Assembly (NCBI RefSeq): GCF_020215705.1
Contig: NZ_JAIWNB010000003.1
Span: 428,998-492,997 of the forward strand
Direction of reading: 5' to 3'
Length of the DNA: 64,000 nt
Origin: Nonomuraea aurantiaca
GTDB taxonomy: Bacteria > Actinomycetota > Actinomycetes > Streptosporangiales > Streptosporangiaceae
Part shown: piece after piece, positions 18,455 to 27,979 of the stretch
How positions within the stretch are numbered: the stretch's first letter is position 1
How the letters are laid out: every line of letters starts with the position of its first letter
The notes under the pieces: generated by a model
Database searches by the model: none
The model's input: the letters and a program-made list of their open reading frames with translations, nothing else
What the model was told of the DNA's origin: nothing
Program-made: the position numbers and the translations under genes

Positions 18455-18517
18455 GCCCAAGGACCGGATCACTGGCTCTCCTTTGCTTCGCGCCACTGCT
18501 CGTACTCGGCGCGGGTC
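18455..18517. repeat. Tandem duplication, copy B (true end of the RraA gene)
   Basis: This is the matching copy in which REAKESQ-stop ends the full RraA-like gene. The start signals following it (GTG at 18472) open a 25-residue mini-ORF that runs into copy A and ends there with the same REAKESQ residues. Confidence 0.9.
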
Positions 18518-19236
18518 TGGGGGGTTAGGGGGTAGTAGTCCGACAACGCGCCCCCGTCCTCGATGCGGGCGCGGCTGTAGCGCTCCCACTGCTCGTGGTC
18601 GGCGGCGGCTTCGATCACCGACTCGGCGCGGCGGCGCGGCACCACCACGGCGCCGTCGTCGTCGGCGACGAGCAGGTCGCCGGGGAGCGCGAGCGCCCCG
18701 CCGACGGCGACCGGCACGTCATAGGCCCACGGGAACAGCTCCGCCTGCGAGGCGTAGTGCGGGGTCGCGCCCGTGGACCAGATCGGCACGTCCAGCTCGG
18801 CGACCCGGGGCAGGTCCCTGATGCGGCCGTCCACGACGATGCCCGCGCCGCCCTTGCGCTTGAAGTAGCGGACCAGCATGTCGCCGAAGCAGCCGGTGTA
18901 GGCGCTGCCGTACGCCTGGACCACGAGCACGTCGCCGGGCCGCACCTCCTCCAGGACCGCCCACAGCGCGGTGTGCCGCTCGACGTACTCCTGGCCGAGG
19001 CCCGAAGCGATGTCCTCGCGCTGCGGCATGAACTGCAGCGTCCGGACCCGGCCGGCGATCTTCTGCCCCGGCGCCAGCGGAAGCGGTCCCTCGACGAAGG
19101 TCCGCCGGATGCCCTGGGCGTGCAGTTTCGCGCAGGCGGTGGCCGAGCTGATCCGGGACAGCCCGGCCACGAGGGCGGGATCGGGTTCGGCGGGCAGCGG
19201 CCCGCGAACGGGAAGGTCCCAGATGGGGTCGTCCAT
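18469..19236 (-). CDS. RraA-family protein (class II aldolase/decarboxylase-type)
   Basis: The 255-residue protein carries the RraA/HMG-aldolase core: GDVLVVQAYGSAYTGCFGDM, KRKGGAGIVVDGRIRDL and the metal/substrate loop before DVPIWSTGATPHYA. Members include 4-hydroxy-4-methyl-2-oxoglutarate aldolases, oxaloacetate decarboxylases and 2-keto-3-deoxy sugar acid aldolases; the Arg-Asp pair in DGRIRD supports an enzyme rather than the RNase E inhibitor. In this operon a sugar-acid aldolase role is plausible. It ends 4 bases after a duplicated start signal and lies 41 bases downstream of the unidentified 634-residue protein. Confidence 0.8.
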   Translation of the reverse strand: MDDPIWDLPVRGPLPAEPDPALVAGLSRISSATACAKLHAQGIRRTFVEGPLPLAPGQKIAGRVRTLQFMPQREDIASGLGQEYVERHTALWAVLEEVRPGDVLVVQAYGSAYTGCFGDMLVRYFKRKGGAGIVVDGRIRDLPRVAELDVPIWSTGATPHYASQAELFPWAYDVPVAVGGALALPGDLLVADDDGAVVVPRRRAESVIEAAADHEQWERYSRARIEDGGALSDYYPLTPQTRAEYEQWREAKESQ

Positions 19237-19277
19237 GAAACTCCTCGGTAGAAGTCGTGAGAGCGGCTCGGTAGGGG

Positions 19278-21182
19278 TCAGTAGTGCTGGTGCGACGGGG
19301 TGCGGACGCGCGCGGTCGTGTGCAGGTCGAGCCGGATGCGGCGGCCGGGCGGCAGCTCCACGAGCAGCCGCGGCCCGCCCACCGCCACCTCCCGCTCGGC
19401 CTCACTGACCGGGGGTGCGGTGTAGGAGCGCGGGTCGCCCGGGTAGCCAGGCTCGGCCCCGGTCACCACCGCCCGGTCGATGTCGTGCTCGCCGAACGCG
19501 CCCGCCTGCACCACGACCCGGCGGGTACGGCTCAGCCCGAGGTTCACCAGCTCGACGCGGACGCCGTCGGGACGTACCGAGTCGACCAGCGCGGCCACGT
19601 CGGCGGGCAGGCCGGGGCGGTGCCGGTCGGCGTCGAAGTAGGCCAGCCGCGTCGGCAGCAGCCCGCCGTTGTAGAGGACCTGCGGCGTGCCCGTGACCAG
19701 CTGCAGCAGCGCCTCGGTGAGCACCGGGTTGAGCCGTTGCCAGTGGTGCACGTGGATGGTGGCCAGGTCCGCCTGGTCGGCGTCGATGAGCGCCATCCGT
19801 CGCTGCACCTGGCCGAGCGCGGTGGCCAGCATGGCCTCGGGGAAGCCGGGGTTGGCGCCGCGCAGGTACTCCAGCCAGGGCGCCTCGTGTCCGGCCTCCT
19901 CCTTGTTGCGGAAGGCCCGTACCGTGGTCCAGTCGTAGCCCGAGGCCGCGCGCAGCCGGTCGAGCCGGTCGGCGTCCTCGGTGGACCGGCTCGCGTGCCA
20001 CAGCCAGACGGGCAGGCCGAGCTGCGGCGGCTGGAAGTCGAACCAGCCGCCGTCGTCGTGCCGGTTGGGCACCAGCATGGTGGGCCGCCCGGCCTCCTCG
20101 CCCAGCTCGGCCAGCCACCGGTCGCTGGTGCTCATCTCCGTGCCGGTCACGCTCGCCTGCCTGGCGTGGGCGTACACGCTCTCCAGGGGGTCGCGGCCGA
20201 TGGCGAGCGTGGCGTCGTCGCCGGTCAGCAGGTGGGCGTTGACCGCGGCGACGGCCGCGGCGGCGCCGACGCTGTAGAGGCCGTGCGGCCACTGCCAGCC
20301 GTAGTTGCCGCCGTACCACCGGCCGCCGTGCAGCTCGCCGACCTTGCCCGACGGGCCGACGTTGTCGGGGAGCACGCCGCCGTTGGCGGCGGCCCGCTCC
20401 TGCCAGGCGCCGATGTAGCGCAGCGCCCAGTCGCGGTAGCGGTCGTCGCCGTCGTACAGCCAGGCGTTGACGGCCAGGCTGGTGGCGGCCAGGTTGACAG
20501 CCACGTCGCCGCGGCCGATCCGCTCGCTCATCGCGGCGCCCATGCGGGCGGCGTTGCCGGGATCGGCCAGGTCCGCCCAGGTGGTGATCCCCGGCAGGTC
20601 GCGCAGCGGCAGGCCGTACGGTCGCATGCTGGTCAGGCCCGCGTGGTAGGAGGCCCACTCCCGCTGCAGGCCGTAGCGGGGGCCGCCGGCGCCGTTGTGC
20701 GGGGCGCGGATGAGGTCGAGATCGGCGTCGTAGTTGGCCGAGCCGGGCAGGTAGAGCCCGGCGAAGCGGCGGGCGCGCTCGCGGAAGCGCTCGTCGCGCG
20801 GGTCGGCGGCGCAGATGCCGTAGAACAGCAGCAGTGACTCGCCCTGGTGGAACCAGTCGTAGCCGCGCTCGAACTCCGCCACCAGGTAGCCGAGCTCGGT
20901 GAGCTGCGCGGTCACGCCCTCCCAGTGGTGCTTGGCCGCGTCGAGCAGGTCGTCGGCGCCGCCGAGCTGGTAGAGCGCCGGCCAGTTGAAGAACGCCTCG
21001 TAGAAGTCGTCGGCGCCGTCCCGGTCCTCGGTGGCGCCGTGGTAGATGAGCCGCCCGTCGGGCCCGCAGTAGCGGGCGGCGAAGGCCCGCCACGCCTCGT
21101 CGAGGGCGTCGAACAGCCTGCGTTCGAGCACCGCCCAGGCAGGCGGCGTGCCAAGAGGGACGGTCGCGGTGATCTCCCGCAT
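19278..21182 (-). CDS. Unidentified 634-residue protein, possible six-hairpin carbohydrate-active enzyme
   Basis: I do not recognise the family with certainty. The sequence is soluble, has no signal peptide, and has regularly spaced aromatic/acidic helical segments (YEAFFNWPALYQLGGADDLL, RYRDWALRYIGAWQERAAAN, WYGGNYGWQWPHGLYSVGAA) of the kind seen in (alpha/alpha)6 barrels, with a beta-rich C-terminal domain (VRVELVNLGLSRTRRVVVQ). It starts at ATG 21182, 1 base past the permease stop, so it belongs to the importer operon. Acting inside the cell on the imported oligosaccharide is the simplest inference. A glycosidase, lyase or isomerase activity cannot be distinguished. Confidence 0.7.
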   Translation of the reverse strand: MREITATVPLGTPPAWAVLERRLFDALDEAWRAFAARYCGPDGRLIYHGATEDRDGADDFYEAFFNWPALYQLGGADDLLDAAKHHWEGVTAQLTELGYLVAEFERGYDWFHQGESLLLFYGICAADPRDERFRERARRFAGLYLPGSANYDADLDLIRAPHNGAGGPRYGLQREWASYHAGLTSMRPYGLPLRDLPGITTWADLADPGNAARMGAAMSERIGRGDVAVNLAATSLAVNAWLYDGDDRYRDWALRYIGAWQERAAANGGVLPDNVGPSGKVGELHGGRWYGGNYGWQWPHGLYSVGAAAAVAAVNAHLLTGDDATLAIGRDPLESVYAHARQASVTGTEMSTSDRWLAELGEEAGRPTMLVPNRHDDGGWFDFQPPQLGLPVWLWHASRSTEDADRLDRLRAASGYDWTTVRAFRNKEEAGHEAPWLEYLRGANPGFPEAMLATALGQVQRRMALIDADQADLATIHVHHWQRLNPVLTEALLQLVTGTPQVLYNGGLLPTRLAYFDADRHRPGLPADVAALVDSVRPDGVRVELVNLGLSRTRRVVVQAGAFGEHDIDRAVVTGAEPGYPGDPRSYTAPPVSEAEREVAVGGPRLLVELPPGRRIRLDLHTTARVRTPSHQHY

Positions 21183-21183
21183 G

Positions 21184-21990
21184 TCAACCTTTCGTGGCCC
21201 CGGCGGTGAGGCCGCTGATGATGTGCCGTTGCATGAAGACGAAGAAGACCAGGAGCGGGGCGATGGCCAGCAGCAGCGTCGGGAAGACCACCGTGTAGTC
21301 GGTGGAGTACTGGCTGACCGCCGCGTAGACGCCGGTGGTCACCGTGTACAGGCCGCTGCCGGGGCCCAGGATGATCTGCGGGTTCACGAAGTCGTTCCAC
21401 ACCGAGAAGGTGTTGAGGATGACCATCGTGGCGACCGCGGGCCGCATCAGCGGGAAGACGATCTGCCAGAACGTCCGCAGCCGCCCCGCCCCGTCCACGG
21501 CCGCCGCCTGGTCGAGCACGGCCGGGACGGTGGCGATGTAGCCCGCGTACAGGAAGATCGAGAACGGCAGCGTGAGCACGGTCTCGAACAGCACGAACCC
21601 GCGGATCGTCCCCATCAGCCCGAGCGTCTTGAGCACGTAGACCACCGGGATGACCAGCACCTGCCCCGGGATGAACGTCCCGGCCAGGAAGAACAGCATC
21701 AGCACCCGGAAGCGGCGCTTCGGGCTGCGCGCGATCACGTAGGCGGCGGGCGCGGCCAGCACCACCGAGAGCAGGTTGACCGACACTACGAACAGCAGGG
21801 TGACCGCGTACCCCTTGACCACGTTGAACTGCGGGTTCGTCAGCGCCCTGCCCAGGGGCTCCAGCGTGAGGCCCCCCAGGCCGAACGGGTTGGCCAGGAT
21901 GTCCTGCTGGTCCTTGAACGCGTTGACGGTCAGCACGTACAGGGGGATGAGCATGAAGGCGACGGTCGCCCAGAGGAAGGGCTTTCTCAC
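21184..21990 (-). CDS. Sugar ABC transporter permease, MalG type
   Basis: The 268-residue membrane protein starts at GTG 21990, overlapping the upstream TGA (GTGA), with a first helix in PFLWATVAFMLIPLYVLTVN. The EAA-type loop DQAAAVDGAGRLRTFWQIVF and the C-terminal IISGLTAGATKG are diagnostic. The frame is open much further upstream, but that part is a shadow of the adjacent permease. Operon partner of the next two genes. Confidence 0.93.
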   Translation of the reverse strand: MRKPFLWATVAFMLIPLYVLTVNAFKDQQDILANPFGLGGLTLEPLGRALTNPQFNVVKGYAVTLLFVVSVNLLSVVLAAPAAYVIARSPKRRFRVLMLFFLAGTFIPGQVLVIPVVYVLKTLGLMGTIRGFVLFETVLTLPFSIFLYAGYIATVPAVLDQAAAVDGAGRLRTFWQIVFPLMRPAVATMVILNTFSVWNDFVNPQIILGPGSGLYTVTTGVYAAVSQYSTDYTVVFPTLLLAIAPLLVFFVFMQRHIISGLTAGATKG

Positions 21991-22916
21991 TGGTGCACCG
22001 CCAGCTCGCCGCGCCTGCGCAGCCGGGTCACCACGAACGCCAGCGCCGCCGTCACCAGCATGAGCAGCACCGACTGCGCCGAGCCGAAGCCGAGGCGGGC
22101 GTCGTGGAAGGAGTTCCACAGGATGAGGTAGGCGACGGTCTGCGTCTGACCGGCCGGGCCGCCCGCCGTCAGCGACACCACCAGGTCGTACGTCTTGAGC
22201 AGCGTCACCAGCGACAGCACGATGTTGACCGTCACGGACGGGCCCAGGGCGGGCAGCGTCACGTTCCTGAACACCTGGAGGCGGGTCGCGCCGTCGATGC
22301 GCGCCGCCTCGATCAGGGAGTGCGGTACGGCCTGCAGTCCGGCCAGGTACAGCACGACGTTGACGCCGAACCCCGCCCACACCAGCACCGCGATCATGGT
22401 GATCGTGGCCCAGGTCGGATCGGACAGGAACGGCAGCACCTCGCCGCCCCAGGTGGTCACCAGGTTGTTGACCGCGCCGGTGGTGCCGAGGATCGCCGAC
22501 CAGAGGAAGCCGACCACGAGGGCGCTGAGCACGTGCGGGTAGAACAGCACGATCCGGAAGAACGTGTTCGCCCTGGAGACGCCGTTCACCAGGAGGGCGA
22601 ATCCGAGACCCAGGAGGTTGAGCCCGGCCGTGCCCGCCGCCGCGACCAGCAGGGTGACGAGGGCGGCGCGGCGCAGCTCGGGGTCGTCCAGGAGGTTGAC
22701 GTAGTTGGCGGCGCCGACGAAGGCGGGGTTGGCGCTGAAGCCGTCCCAGTCCGTCAGGCTCAGGTAGAGGGCCAGGCCGACCGGGACGATCAGCATCACG
22801 ATGTAGAGGACGGTGGCGGGGGCGACCATGATCGCGGTGACCCAGCCGTCGCGCGTTCTGGGTTTCCGCCGCACGACCGGGGTGGTGACGAGGGGTGCTT
22901 CCCGGGTGAGCGTCAT
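21987..22916 (-). CDS. Sugar ABC transporter permease, MalF type
   Basis: The 309-residue protein has six membrane segments, the first at VTAIMVAPATVLYIVMLIVP, and the EAA loop IEAARIDGATRLQVFRNVTL. Its ATG overlaps the binding-protein stop (ATGA) and its stop overlaps the next permease start (GTGA), so translation of the three is coupled. Confidence 0.93.
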   Translation of the reverse strand: MTLTREAPLVTTPVVRRKPRTRDGWVTAIMVAPATVLYIVMLIVPVGLALYLSLTDWDGFSANPAFVGAANYVNLLDDPELRRAALVTLLVAAAGTAGLNLLGLGFALLVNGVSRANTFFRIVLFYPHVLSALVVGFLWSAILGTTGAVNNLVTTWGGEVLPFLSDPTWATITMIAVLVWAGFGVNVVLYLAGLQAVPHSLIEAARIDGATRLQVFRNVTLPALGPSVTVNIVLSLVTLLKTYDLVVSLTAGGPAGQTQTVAYLILWNSFHDARLGFGSAQSVLLMLVTAALAFVVTRLRRRGELAVHQ

Positions 22917-24184
22917 TTACGGCCGGCCAGCCAGCGGTCCACGCCCTCGGCCACTTCCTTGGGCGACTTGCCCACGTACAGGCCCTGGACCTCGGTGTTC
23001 CAGGCGGCGTTGAAGCTCTTGGGCAGGGTCGCGTCCCCGTACCCCTCACCCTGCGGGACCCCGGAGGGGGCGGTGTCGAGGATCTCCTGCACCTGCTTCT
23101 CCAGCGGGGTGAACTCGCGCTCCACGCCGCTGCGGAAGTTGCCGTCCTGCTTGAGCTGGCTCTTGACCGCCGCAGGGTCGGTGACGAGCCACCGCACCAG
23201 CTTGACCGCCGCGTCCTTCTGCGGGGTGGACTTGAGGATCATGTACGGGGCCGCCATCGTGGCGCCCTGCGGGCCCGGGTAGCGCAGGCCCTTGTCGACC
23301 GGGGCGGGGAAGACGCCGACTTCGAAGTCCTTCTTGGCCTTGGCCTCGGCGGCGGTGAACCAGCTGCCCATGACGTACATCGCCGACTTGCCGGACAGGA
23401 ACGCGGTCTCGGCGTCGGCGTACTTCATGCCCAGGGCGTTCTTGTCGACGTAGCCCTTGTCGATCCAGGTGAGGTAGCGCTCCAGGAACGGCAGCAGCGA
23501 CTCGCCCGCTTTGAGCTTGCCGGCCTTGATGTCCTGCTGCCAGGTGGGGTGCGCCTGGGCGCGCGACGGGCTGGACAGCTGCAGCAGCTGGAGCCCGGTC
23601 AGGAACTCGCCGCCGGTCTGCAGCGGCAGCGTCCCGGCCGCCTTGAGCTTGCCCATGACCGTGTCGAACTCGTCGAGCGTGGTCGGCGGCCGGTCGATCC
23701 CGGCCTTGTCGAACGTGGCCTTGTTGTAGAAGACCAGCGACTGCGCCTGCACGCCGACGCCGACCGTGTAGACCCTGCCGTTCAGGCTCGCCTCCTTGAC
23801 CAGCGGCGTGTCCTTGGCCCACGGCTGGTCGGTCAGGTCGAGCATCTGCTTGGAGAGCGTCTCGTCGGCCGTCAGCGTCTCGACCACGTCGGGCGCGTTG
23901 CCCGCGGCGAGCTGCTGGGGCAGCGTGTCGGCCACGCCCTTGCCGGTCGGCGCCTCGATCTTGACGTCGATGCCGGGATTGGCCTGCTCGAACGGCTTGA
24001 CCAGCCCGTCCCAGTACGCCTGGGTGAGGTTCGGGGTGATGTTGACCAGCATCCGTACGGTGACCTGGCCCCCCTCGCTCTGCTGCGCCTGCGAGCCGCC
24101 GGCGAAGCCGCCCCCGCCGCAGCCGGCGAGCAGGAGCAGGCCGCCGATGGCGGTCAGGGCGTGAATGGGACGTGGGGAGCGCAT
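22913..24184 (-). CDS. Sugar ABC transporter substrate-binding lipoprotein
   Basis: The 423-residue family 1 solute-binding protein has lipobox LLLLAGC near residue 22 and the family segment QANPGIDVKIEAPTGKGVAD. It heads the minus-strand operon (binding protein, two permeases, unidentified enzyme, RraA-like, GH141-like). The promoter region shared with the divergent regulator at 24327 contains the motif ATTTAATACG also found before the first importer operon. Ligand unknown; a pectin or fucose-containing oligosaccharide is suggested by neighbours. Confidence 0.93.
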   Translation of the reverse strand: MRSPRPIHALTAIGGLLLLAGCGGGGFAGGSQAQQSEGGQVTVRMLVNITPNLTQAYWDGLVKPFEQANPGIDVKIEAPTGKGVADTLPQQLAAGNAPDVVETLTADETLSKQMLDLTDQPWAKDTPLVKEASLNGRVYTVGVGVQAQSLVFYNKATFDKAGIDRPPTTLDEFDTVMGKLKAAGTLPLQTGGEFLTGLQLLQLSSPSRAQAHPTWQQDIKAGKLKAGESLLPFLERYLTWIDKGYVDKNALGMKYADAETAFLSGKSAMYVMGSWFTAAEAKAKKDFEVGVFPAPVDKGLRYPGPQGATMAAPYMILKSTPQKDAAVKLVRWLVTDPAAVKSQLKQDGNFRSGVEREFTPLEKQVQEILDTAPSGVPQGEGYGDATLPKSFNAAWNTEVQGLYVGKSPKEVAEGVDRWLAGRK

Positions 24185-24235
24185 CGCACCTCCAGGGGAG
24201 ACGCCTTTTAATGGGTCGTCACTCGATTAACGATT

Positions 24236-24318
24236 ATTTAATACGTAGGTCACATAGACTCGTCAAGAGCCACGTAAATAGGTTGCGAGCGGATTGCCTG
24301 AGTCATAAATACGTTAGG
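24236..24318. promoter_or_regulatory. Divergent control region with ATTTAATACG-like sites
   Basis: Three related AT-rich elements lie between the binding-protein gene and the HTH-GntR regulator: ATTTAATACGTAGG (24236-24249), CACGTAAATAGG (24271-24282) and AAATACGTTAGG (24307-24318). The first ten bases of the first are identical to 9127-9136. The last sits directly before the regulator start, consistent with autoregulation. Binding is inferred. Confidence 0.45.
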
Positions 24319-24326
24319 ATGGGCGG

Positions 24327-25412
24327 ATGGCTGGACGCGAGGACGGCAAGTGGCTGGTGCTGGGCGCGGAGGAGCTGGCCGCCCTGCGGGCATGGGCGGA
24401 GGGGGCCGGCGACAGCCTGAGCCTGCGCAGCCGCATCGTGCTCGCCTGCGCCGAGGGCCTGCCCCGCAACGAGATCGCGACGCGGCTCGCGGTGAGCCCC
24501 GCGACCGTGGCCAAGTGGCGCGACCGCTTCGTCGAACGCGGCCTCGACGGCCTGGCCGACGCCCCGCGCCCCGGCCGCCCGCGCACCGCGGAGCGGCGCG
24601 AGGCCGAACGCGTGATCGCCGCCGCGGCCACCGGCCCGGCCGTCCCCTCGACGCGCACGATGGCCAGGCAGCTCGGCCTCTCGCAGTCCACGGTGGCGCG
24701 CATCTGGCAGGAGCAGCAGGTCGCGCCGCCCGCGGACCGGCAGGTGCCGAGAGAGCTGCTGTCCGACCGGGTCTACGAGCTGCTGCGCGGCTGGATCGTC
24801 GCCGGTGAGCTGGTGGCGGGGCAACGGCTGGTGGAGTCGGAGATCGCCCGCCGGGTCGGCACCAGCCAGGCCCCGGCCAGGGAGGCGATCAAGCGGCTGG
24901 CGCACGAGGGCCTGGTCATCTCCTATCCCAACCGGGGCAGCTACGTCGCGGAGATCTCCGACGAGCAGGCCCGCGAGGTCCGCGACATCCGGGTGCTGCT
25001 GGAGGAGTACGCCGCCCGCGAGGCCGCCACCCGCGTCCGGCCCGAGACGCTGCGGCAGCTGGCCGCCGACGTGCAGGCGATGCGGCGGGCGGCGGGTGAC
25101 GGCGACATCGGCGCGTTCCGGGACGCCGACCTGGCCTTCCACCGGCGCGTCTGCGCCGCCTGCGGCAACTCCTTCCTGCTGCGGCTGTGGCGGACCATCG
25201 AGTCCAACCTGTGGAGCCTGCATGTGGTCGGCAACCCGCTCTACGGGGGCGACTGGGGGGCGATGGCGGGCCACCACGACGACCTGGTGGCGGCGCTGGC
25301 CTCCGGCGACCCGGAGGAGGCGGCCCGCCTGTTCGCCGCCCACGCCAGGGGCGAGGCGTCCCGCACCCCGCCCCGTACCCGGCGTGGTCAGGCGGACGCG
25401 GTCACTTCGTAG
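24327..25412 (+). CDS. Fusion regulator: transposase-type HTH domains plus GntR/FCD
   Basis: The 361-residue protein has two parts. Residues 1-125 look like the N-terminal DNA-binding region of IS630-family transposases: [40 protein letters not shown], then APRPGRPRT and a second helix-turn-helix ([20 protein letters not shown]). Residues about 140-205 form a GntR winged helix ([20 protein letters not shown]), followed by a FadR-type FCD ligand domain with His residues ([16 protein letters not shown] and [10 protein letters not shown]). It is divergent from the ABC operon it probably controls. Its 3' end overlaps the convergent GH95 gene by 25 bases. The domain calls are firm; co-operation of the two DNA-binding parts is inferred. 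Confidence 0.85.
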   Translation: MAGREDGKWLVLGAEELAALRAWAEGAGDSLSLRSRIVLACAEGLPRNEIATRLAVSPATVAKWRDRFVERGLDGLADAPRPGRPRTAERREAERVIAAAATGPAVPSTRTMARQLGLSQSTVARIWQEQQVAPPADRQVPRELLSDRVYELLRGWIVAGELVAGQRLVESEIARRVGTSQAPAREAIKRLAHEGLVISYPNRGSYVAEISDEQAREVRDIRVLLEEYAAREAATRVRPETLRQLAADVQAMRRAAGDGDIGAFRDADLAFHRRVCAACGNSFLLRLWRTIESNLWSLHVVGNPLYGGDWGAMAGHHDDLVAALASGDPEEAARLFAAHARGEASRTPPRTRRGQADAVTS

Positions 25413-27808
25413 ACCCCGCCGCGCCGGGTGTCGAACACGATCACTCCCGGCTCCGGCCGTTCGGCCTTGACCGGCCTGCCGTGCTCGGTCACCGTGACCT
25501 CCTTCGCGGTGCGCAGCGTGAGCTTCCGTCCCAGATCCGAGCGGATCTTCCCGCGCAGTACGGCCCCGCCGGCCCACTCCAGGTCGATCTCGAAGCCGCC
25601 CCGGGCCCGCAGCCCGCGGAACGACCCGGCCGGCCAGACCGAGGGCAGCGCCGGCAGCAGGTGCACCTGGTCGCCGTGGCTCTGCAGCAGCATCTCGGTG
25701 ATCCCCGAGGTCCCGCCGAAGTTGCCGTCGATCTGGAACGGCGGATGCAGGTCGAACATGTTGGGCGCGGTCCGGGCGGGTAGCAGCAGGTTGCTCAGCC
25801 GCTTGTACGCCTCGGGCGCGTCCAGCAGCCGAGCCCAGAAGTTGATCTTCCAGGCCAGCGACCAGCCCGCCCCCGCCTCCCCCCGCAGCTCCAGTGTCCG
25901 GCGGGCGGCCGTGGCCAGCTCGGGGGACAGGCGCGGGTCGATCTGGTGGCTCGGGAACAGCCCCCACAGGTGGGAGATGTGCCGGCTGCGCGACAACGCG
26001 GCGTCGCCCCGGTAGTCCTCCTGCCACTCCTGGATCTGGCCGAGATGACCCACCTGGGTGGGCACCAGCCGGGAGCGGGCCTGCTTCACCTGCTCCCGCA
26101 TCCCCTCCTCCAGCCGCAGGATCGTCGAGGCCTCCTCGAAGGCGCCGAACAGGTCCCGCAGGATCTGCATGTCCATGGTGGGACCGGCGCAGATGCTGAC
26201 GTTCTCGCCGCCGTCCTCGTGGTGGCCGACCTCGGGGGAGTGCGAGGGGTTGGTCACCAGGTAGCCGGTCCTGGGGTCGGTCTGCAGCGTGTCCAGGAAG
26301 AACTGGACCGAGCCCTTGATCAGCGGGAAGTGCTCGCGCAGCCGCCGCTCGTCGCCCGTGTAGAGGTAGTGCTCCCACATCGTCAGGCAGAGCCACGCGC
26401 CGCCGCTCGGCCACACGCCGTAGAAGGCGAAGTCGACGGGCGCGGTGCCCCGCCAGCCGTCGGTGTTGTGGTGGGCCACCCAGCCGCCCGCGCCGTACTG
26501 CGTCCTGGCGGTCCTGGCCCCCGACTCGGCCAGGTCCTTGATCAGGTCGAACAGCGGCTCCATGCACTCGGTGAGGTTGGCCGGCGCGGCCGGCCAGTAG
26601 TTCATCTCGCAGTTGATGTTGATGGTGTACTTCGACTCCCACGCGGGGGTGAGCGAGTCGTTCCAGATGCCCTGCAGGTTGGCCGCGTAGCCGGGGGAGC
26701 GGGAGCTGGAGATCAGCAGGTAGCGGCCGTACTGGAAGTACAGCGCCGCGAGCTGTGGGTCGGTGTCGAGCTGCTTGCGGGCGATGCGCTCGTCGGTCGG
26801 CAGCGCGACGGCCTCGGAGGTGCCCAGGTCGATCGCCACCCGCCCGAACAACCGCTGATAGTCCCGTACGTGCCGATGCGCCAGCACCTCGTACGGCCGC
26901 CCGCTCGCCCGCCGCAGATGCCGCTCCGCCACCTGGGCGGGGTCGCCGCCGACGTCCTTGAAGTTGCGGTAACTGGAGCCCATGGAGATCAGCAGCGTGA
27001 CCTCGTCGGCGCCCTCCACCACCAGCGTGCCACCGTCGGTGCGGACCGTGCCGCCCTTCGCCTCGGCCCTGGCCAGGGCCTGGAAGCGCACCTCGCCCTT
27101 CATGCCCTGGGTGTCGCCGCTGACCCCGTCGAGCGCGATCGTGGCCCGGCCGGCCGCGGCCGTGGTCGAGCTCTGCGCGCTGGAGAAGGCCGCCTGGAAC
27201 GTCACCGCGCCCGGCTTGTCGGCCGTGTGACGGACGACGATGAGCTGGTCGGGGTTGCTGGCGAAGACCTCGCGGGTGTGGCGGACGCCGTCGCGGACGT
27301 AGGTCACCGTGGTGACGGCGCGGGTCAGGTCGAGCTCGCGGCGGTATTCGGTGAACTCCGCGGACCCCGGGAACGTCAGCGTGAGGTCGCCGAGCACCTG
27401 GTAGGGGGCCTGCTCGCTGGGCCTGCCGAGGAACTTCTGGTCGGCCAGGTTCTGCGCCGCCTGCCACTTGTCCTCCCAGACCAGCTGCCTGATCTGTGGG
27501 AGGGCGGCCAGCGCCTCGGGGCTGTCGTAGGTGTGCGGGCCGCCGGCCCAGATGCTGTCCTCGTTGAGCTGGAGGCGTTCGGTCGCCACGCCGCCGAAGA
27601 CCATGGCGCCGAGCCGCCCGCAGCCGACCGGTAATGCCTCCAGCCAGGCGGCGGCGGGCTTGCCGTACCAAAGAGTGAGGGGATGGTCCCGCGCGGACGG
27701 CTCGGCCCGCGCGGGTCCGGCGGCGATGCCGTTGGTGAGCAGGGAACCGGCGGCGGCTCCCAGCCCGGTCGTGAGCACGCCCCTGCGTGTGTAGCCGTGG
27801 GTCACCAT
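25388..27808 (-). CDS. GH95 alpha-L-fucosidase or alpha-L-galactosidase, exported by Tat
   Basis: The 806-residue protein matches GH95 over its whole length: [20 protein letters not shown] and LGAMVFGG at the start, [15 protein letters not shown] (the conserved Asn pair region) and [12 protein letters not shown] mid-protein, then [19 protein letters not shown]. The N-terminus has a twin-arginine signal ([16 protein letters not shown]). Known members remove alpha-1,2-fucose or alpha-L-galactose by inversion, acting on xyloglucan or rhamnogalacturonan II side chains. A GAGGAG ribosome-binding site precedes ATG 27808. It faces the divergent GntR gene at 27980 across repeats likely to be operators. 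Confidence 0.92.
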   Translation of the reverse strand: MVTHGYTRRGVLTTGLGAAAGSLLTNGIAAGPARAEPSARDHPLTLWYGKPAAAWLEALPVGCGRLGAMVFGGVATERLQLNEDSIWAGGPHTYDSPEALAALPQIRQLVWEDKWQAAQNLADQKFLGRPSEQAPYQVLGDLTLTFPGSAEFTEYRRELDLTRAVTTVTYVRDGVRHTREVFASNPDQLIVVRHTADKPGAVTFQAAFSSAQSSTTAAAGRATIALDGVSGDTQGMKGEVRFQALARAEAKGGTVRTDGGTLVVEGADEVTLLISMGSSYRNFKDVGGDPAQVAERHLRRASGRPYEVLAHRHVRDYQRLFGRVAIDLGTSEAVALPTDERIARKQLDTDPQLAALYFQYGRYLLISSSRSPGYAANLQGIWNDSLTPAWESKYTININCEMNYWPAAPANLTECMEPLFDLIKDLAESGARTARTQYGAGGWVAHHNTDGWRGTAPVDFAFYGVWPSGGAWLCLTMWEHYLYTGDERRLREHFPLIKGSVQFFLDTLQTDPRTGYLVTNPSHSPEVGHHEDGGENVSICAGPTMDMQILRDLFGAFEEASTILRLEEGMREQVKQARSRLVPTQVGHLGQIQEWQEDYRGDAALSRSRHISHLWGLFPSHQIDPRLSPELATAARRTLELRGEAGAGWSLAWKINFWARLLDAPEAYKRLSNLLLPARTAPNMFDLHPPFQIDGNFGGTSGITEMLLQSHGDQVHLLPALPSVWPAGSFRGLRARGGFEIDLEWAGGAVLRGKIRSDLGRKLTLRTAKEVTVTEHGRPVKAERPEPGVIVFDTRRGGVYEVTASA

Positions 27809-27856
27809 TGCTCCTCTTATTTCGCTTTCGCGGAGATTTATGCGGATGGGCCAAGG

Positions 27857-27951
27857 CGGACGTGGGATGTATTAGTACGCTCGATCATCGTCGGCTGTCT
27901 AGTTCCCCACGTCCGGCGCATGGGGCTGGCCAGAACATGGGATGTTTGTTA
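27857..27951. promoter_or_regulatory. Divergent control region with inverted and direct repeats
   Basis: CGGACGTGGG (27857-27866) recurs as its exact complement CCCACGTCCG (27906-27915). CGTGGGATGTAT (27861-27872) recurs as CATGGGATGTTT (27935-27946). These lie between the GH95 gene and the GntR gene and may be binding sites of that regulator (inference). Confidence 0.4.
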
Positions 27952-27979
27952 GATTCCAGCTGGCGAACGAGAGGATCAG

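Noticed and set aside
24303..27854. 1183-codon open frame on the minus strand
   Set aside because: Arg/Pro/Gly-rich shadow spanning the fusion regulator and the GH95 gene in another frame.
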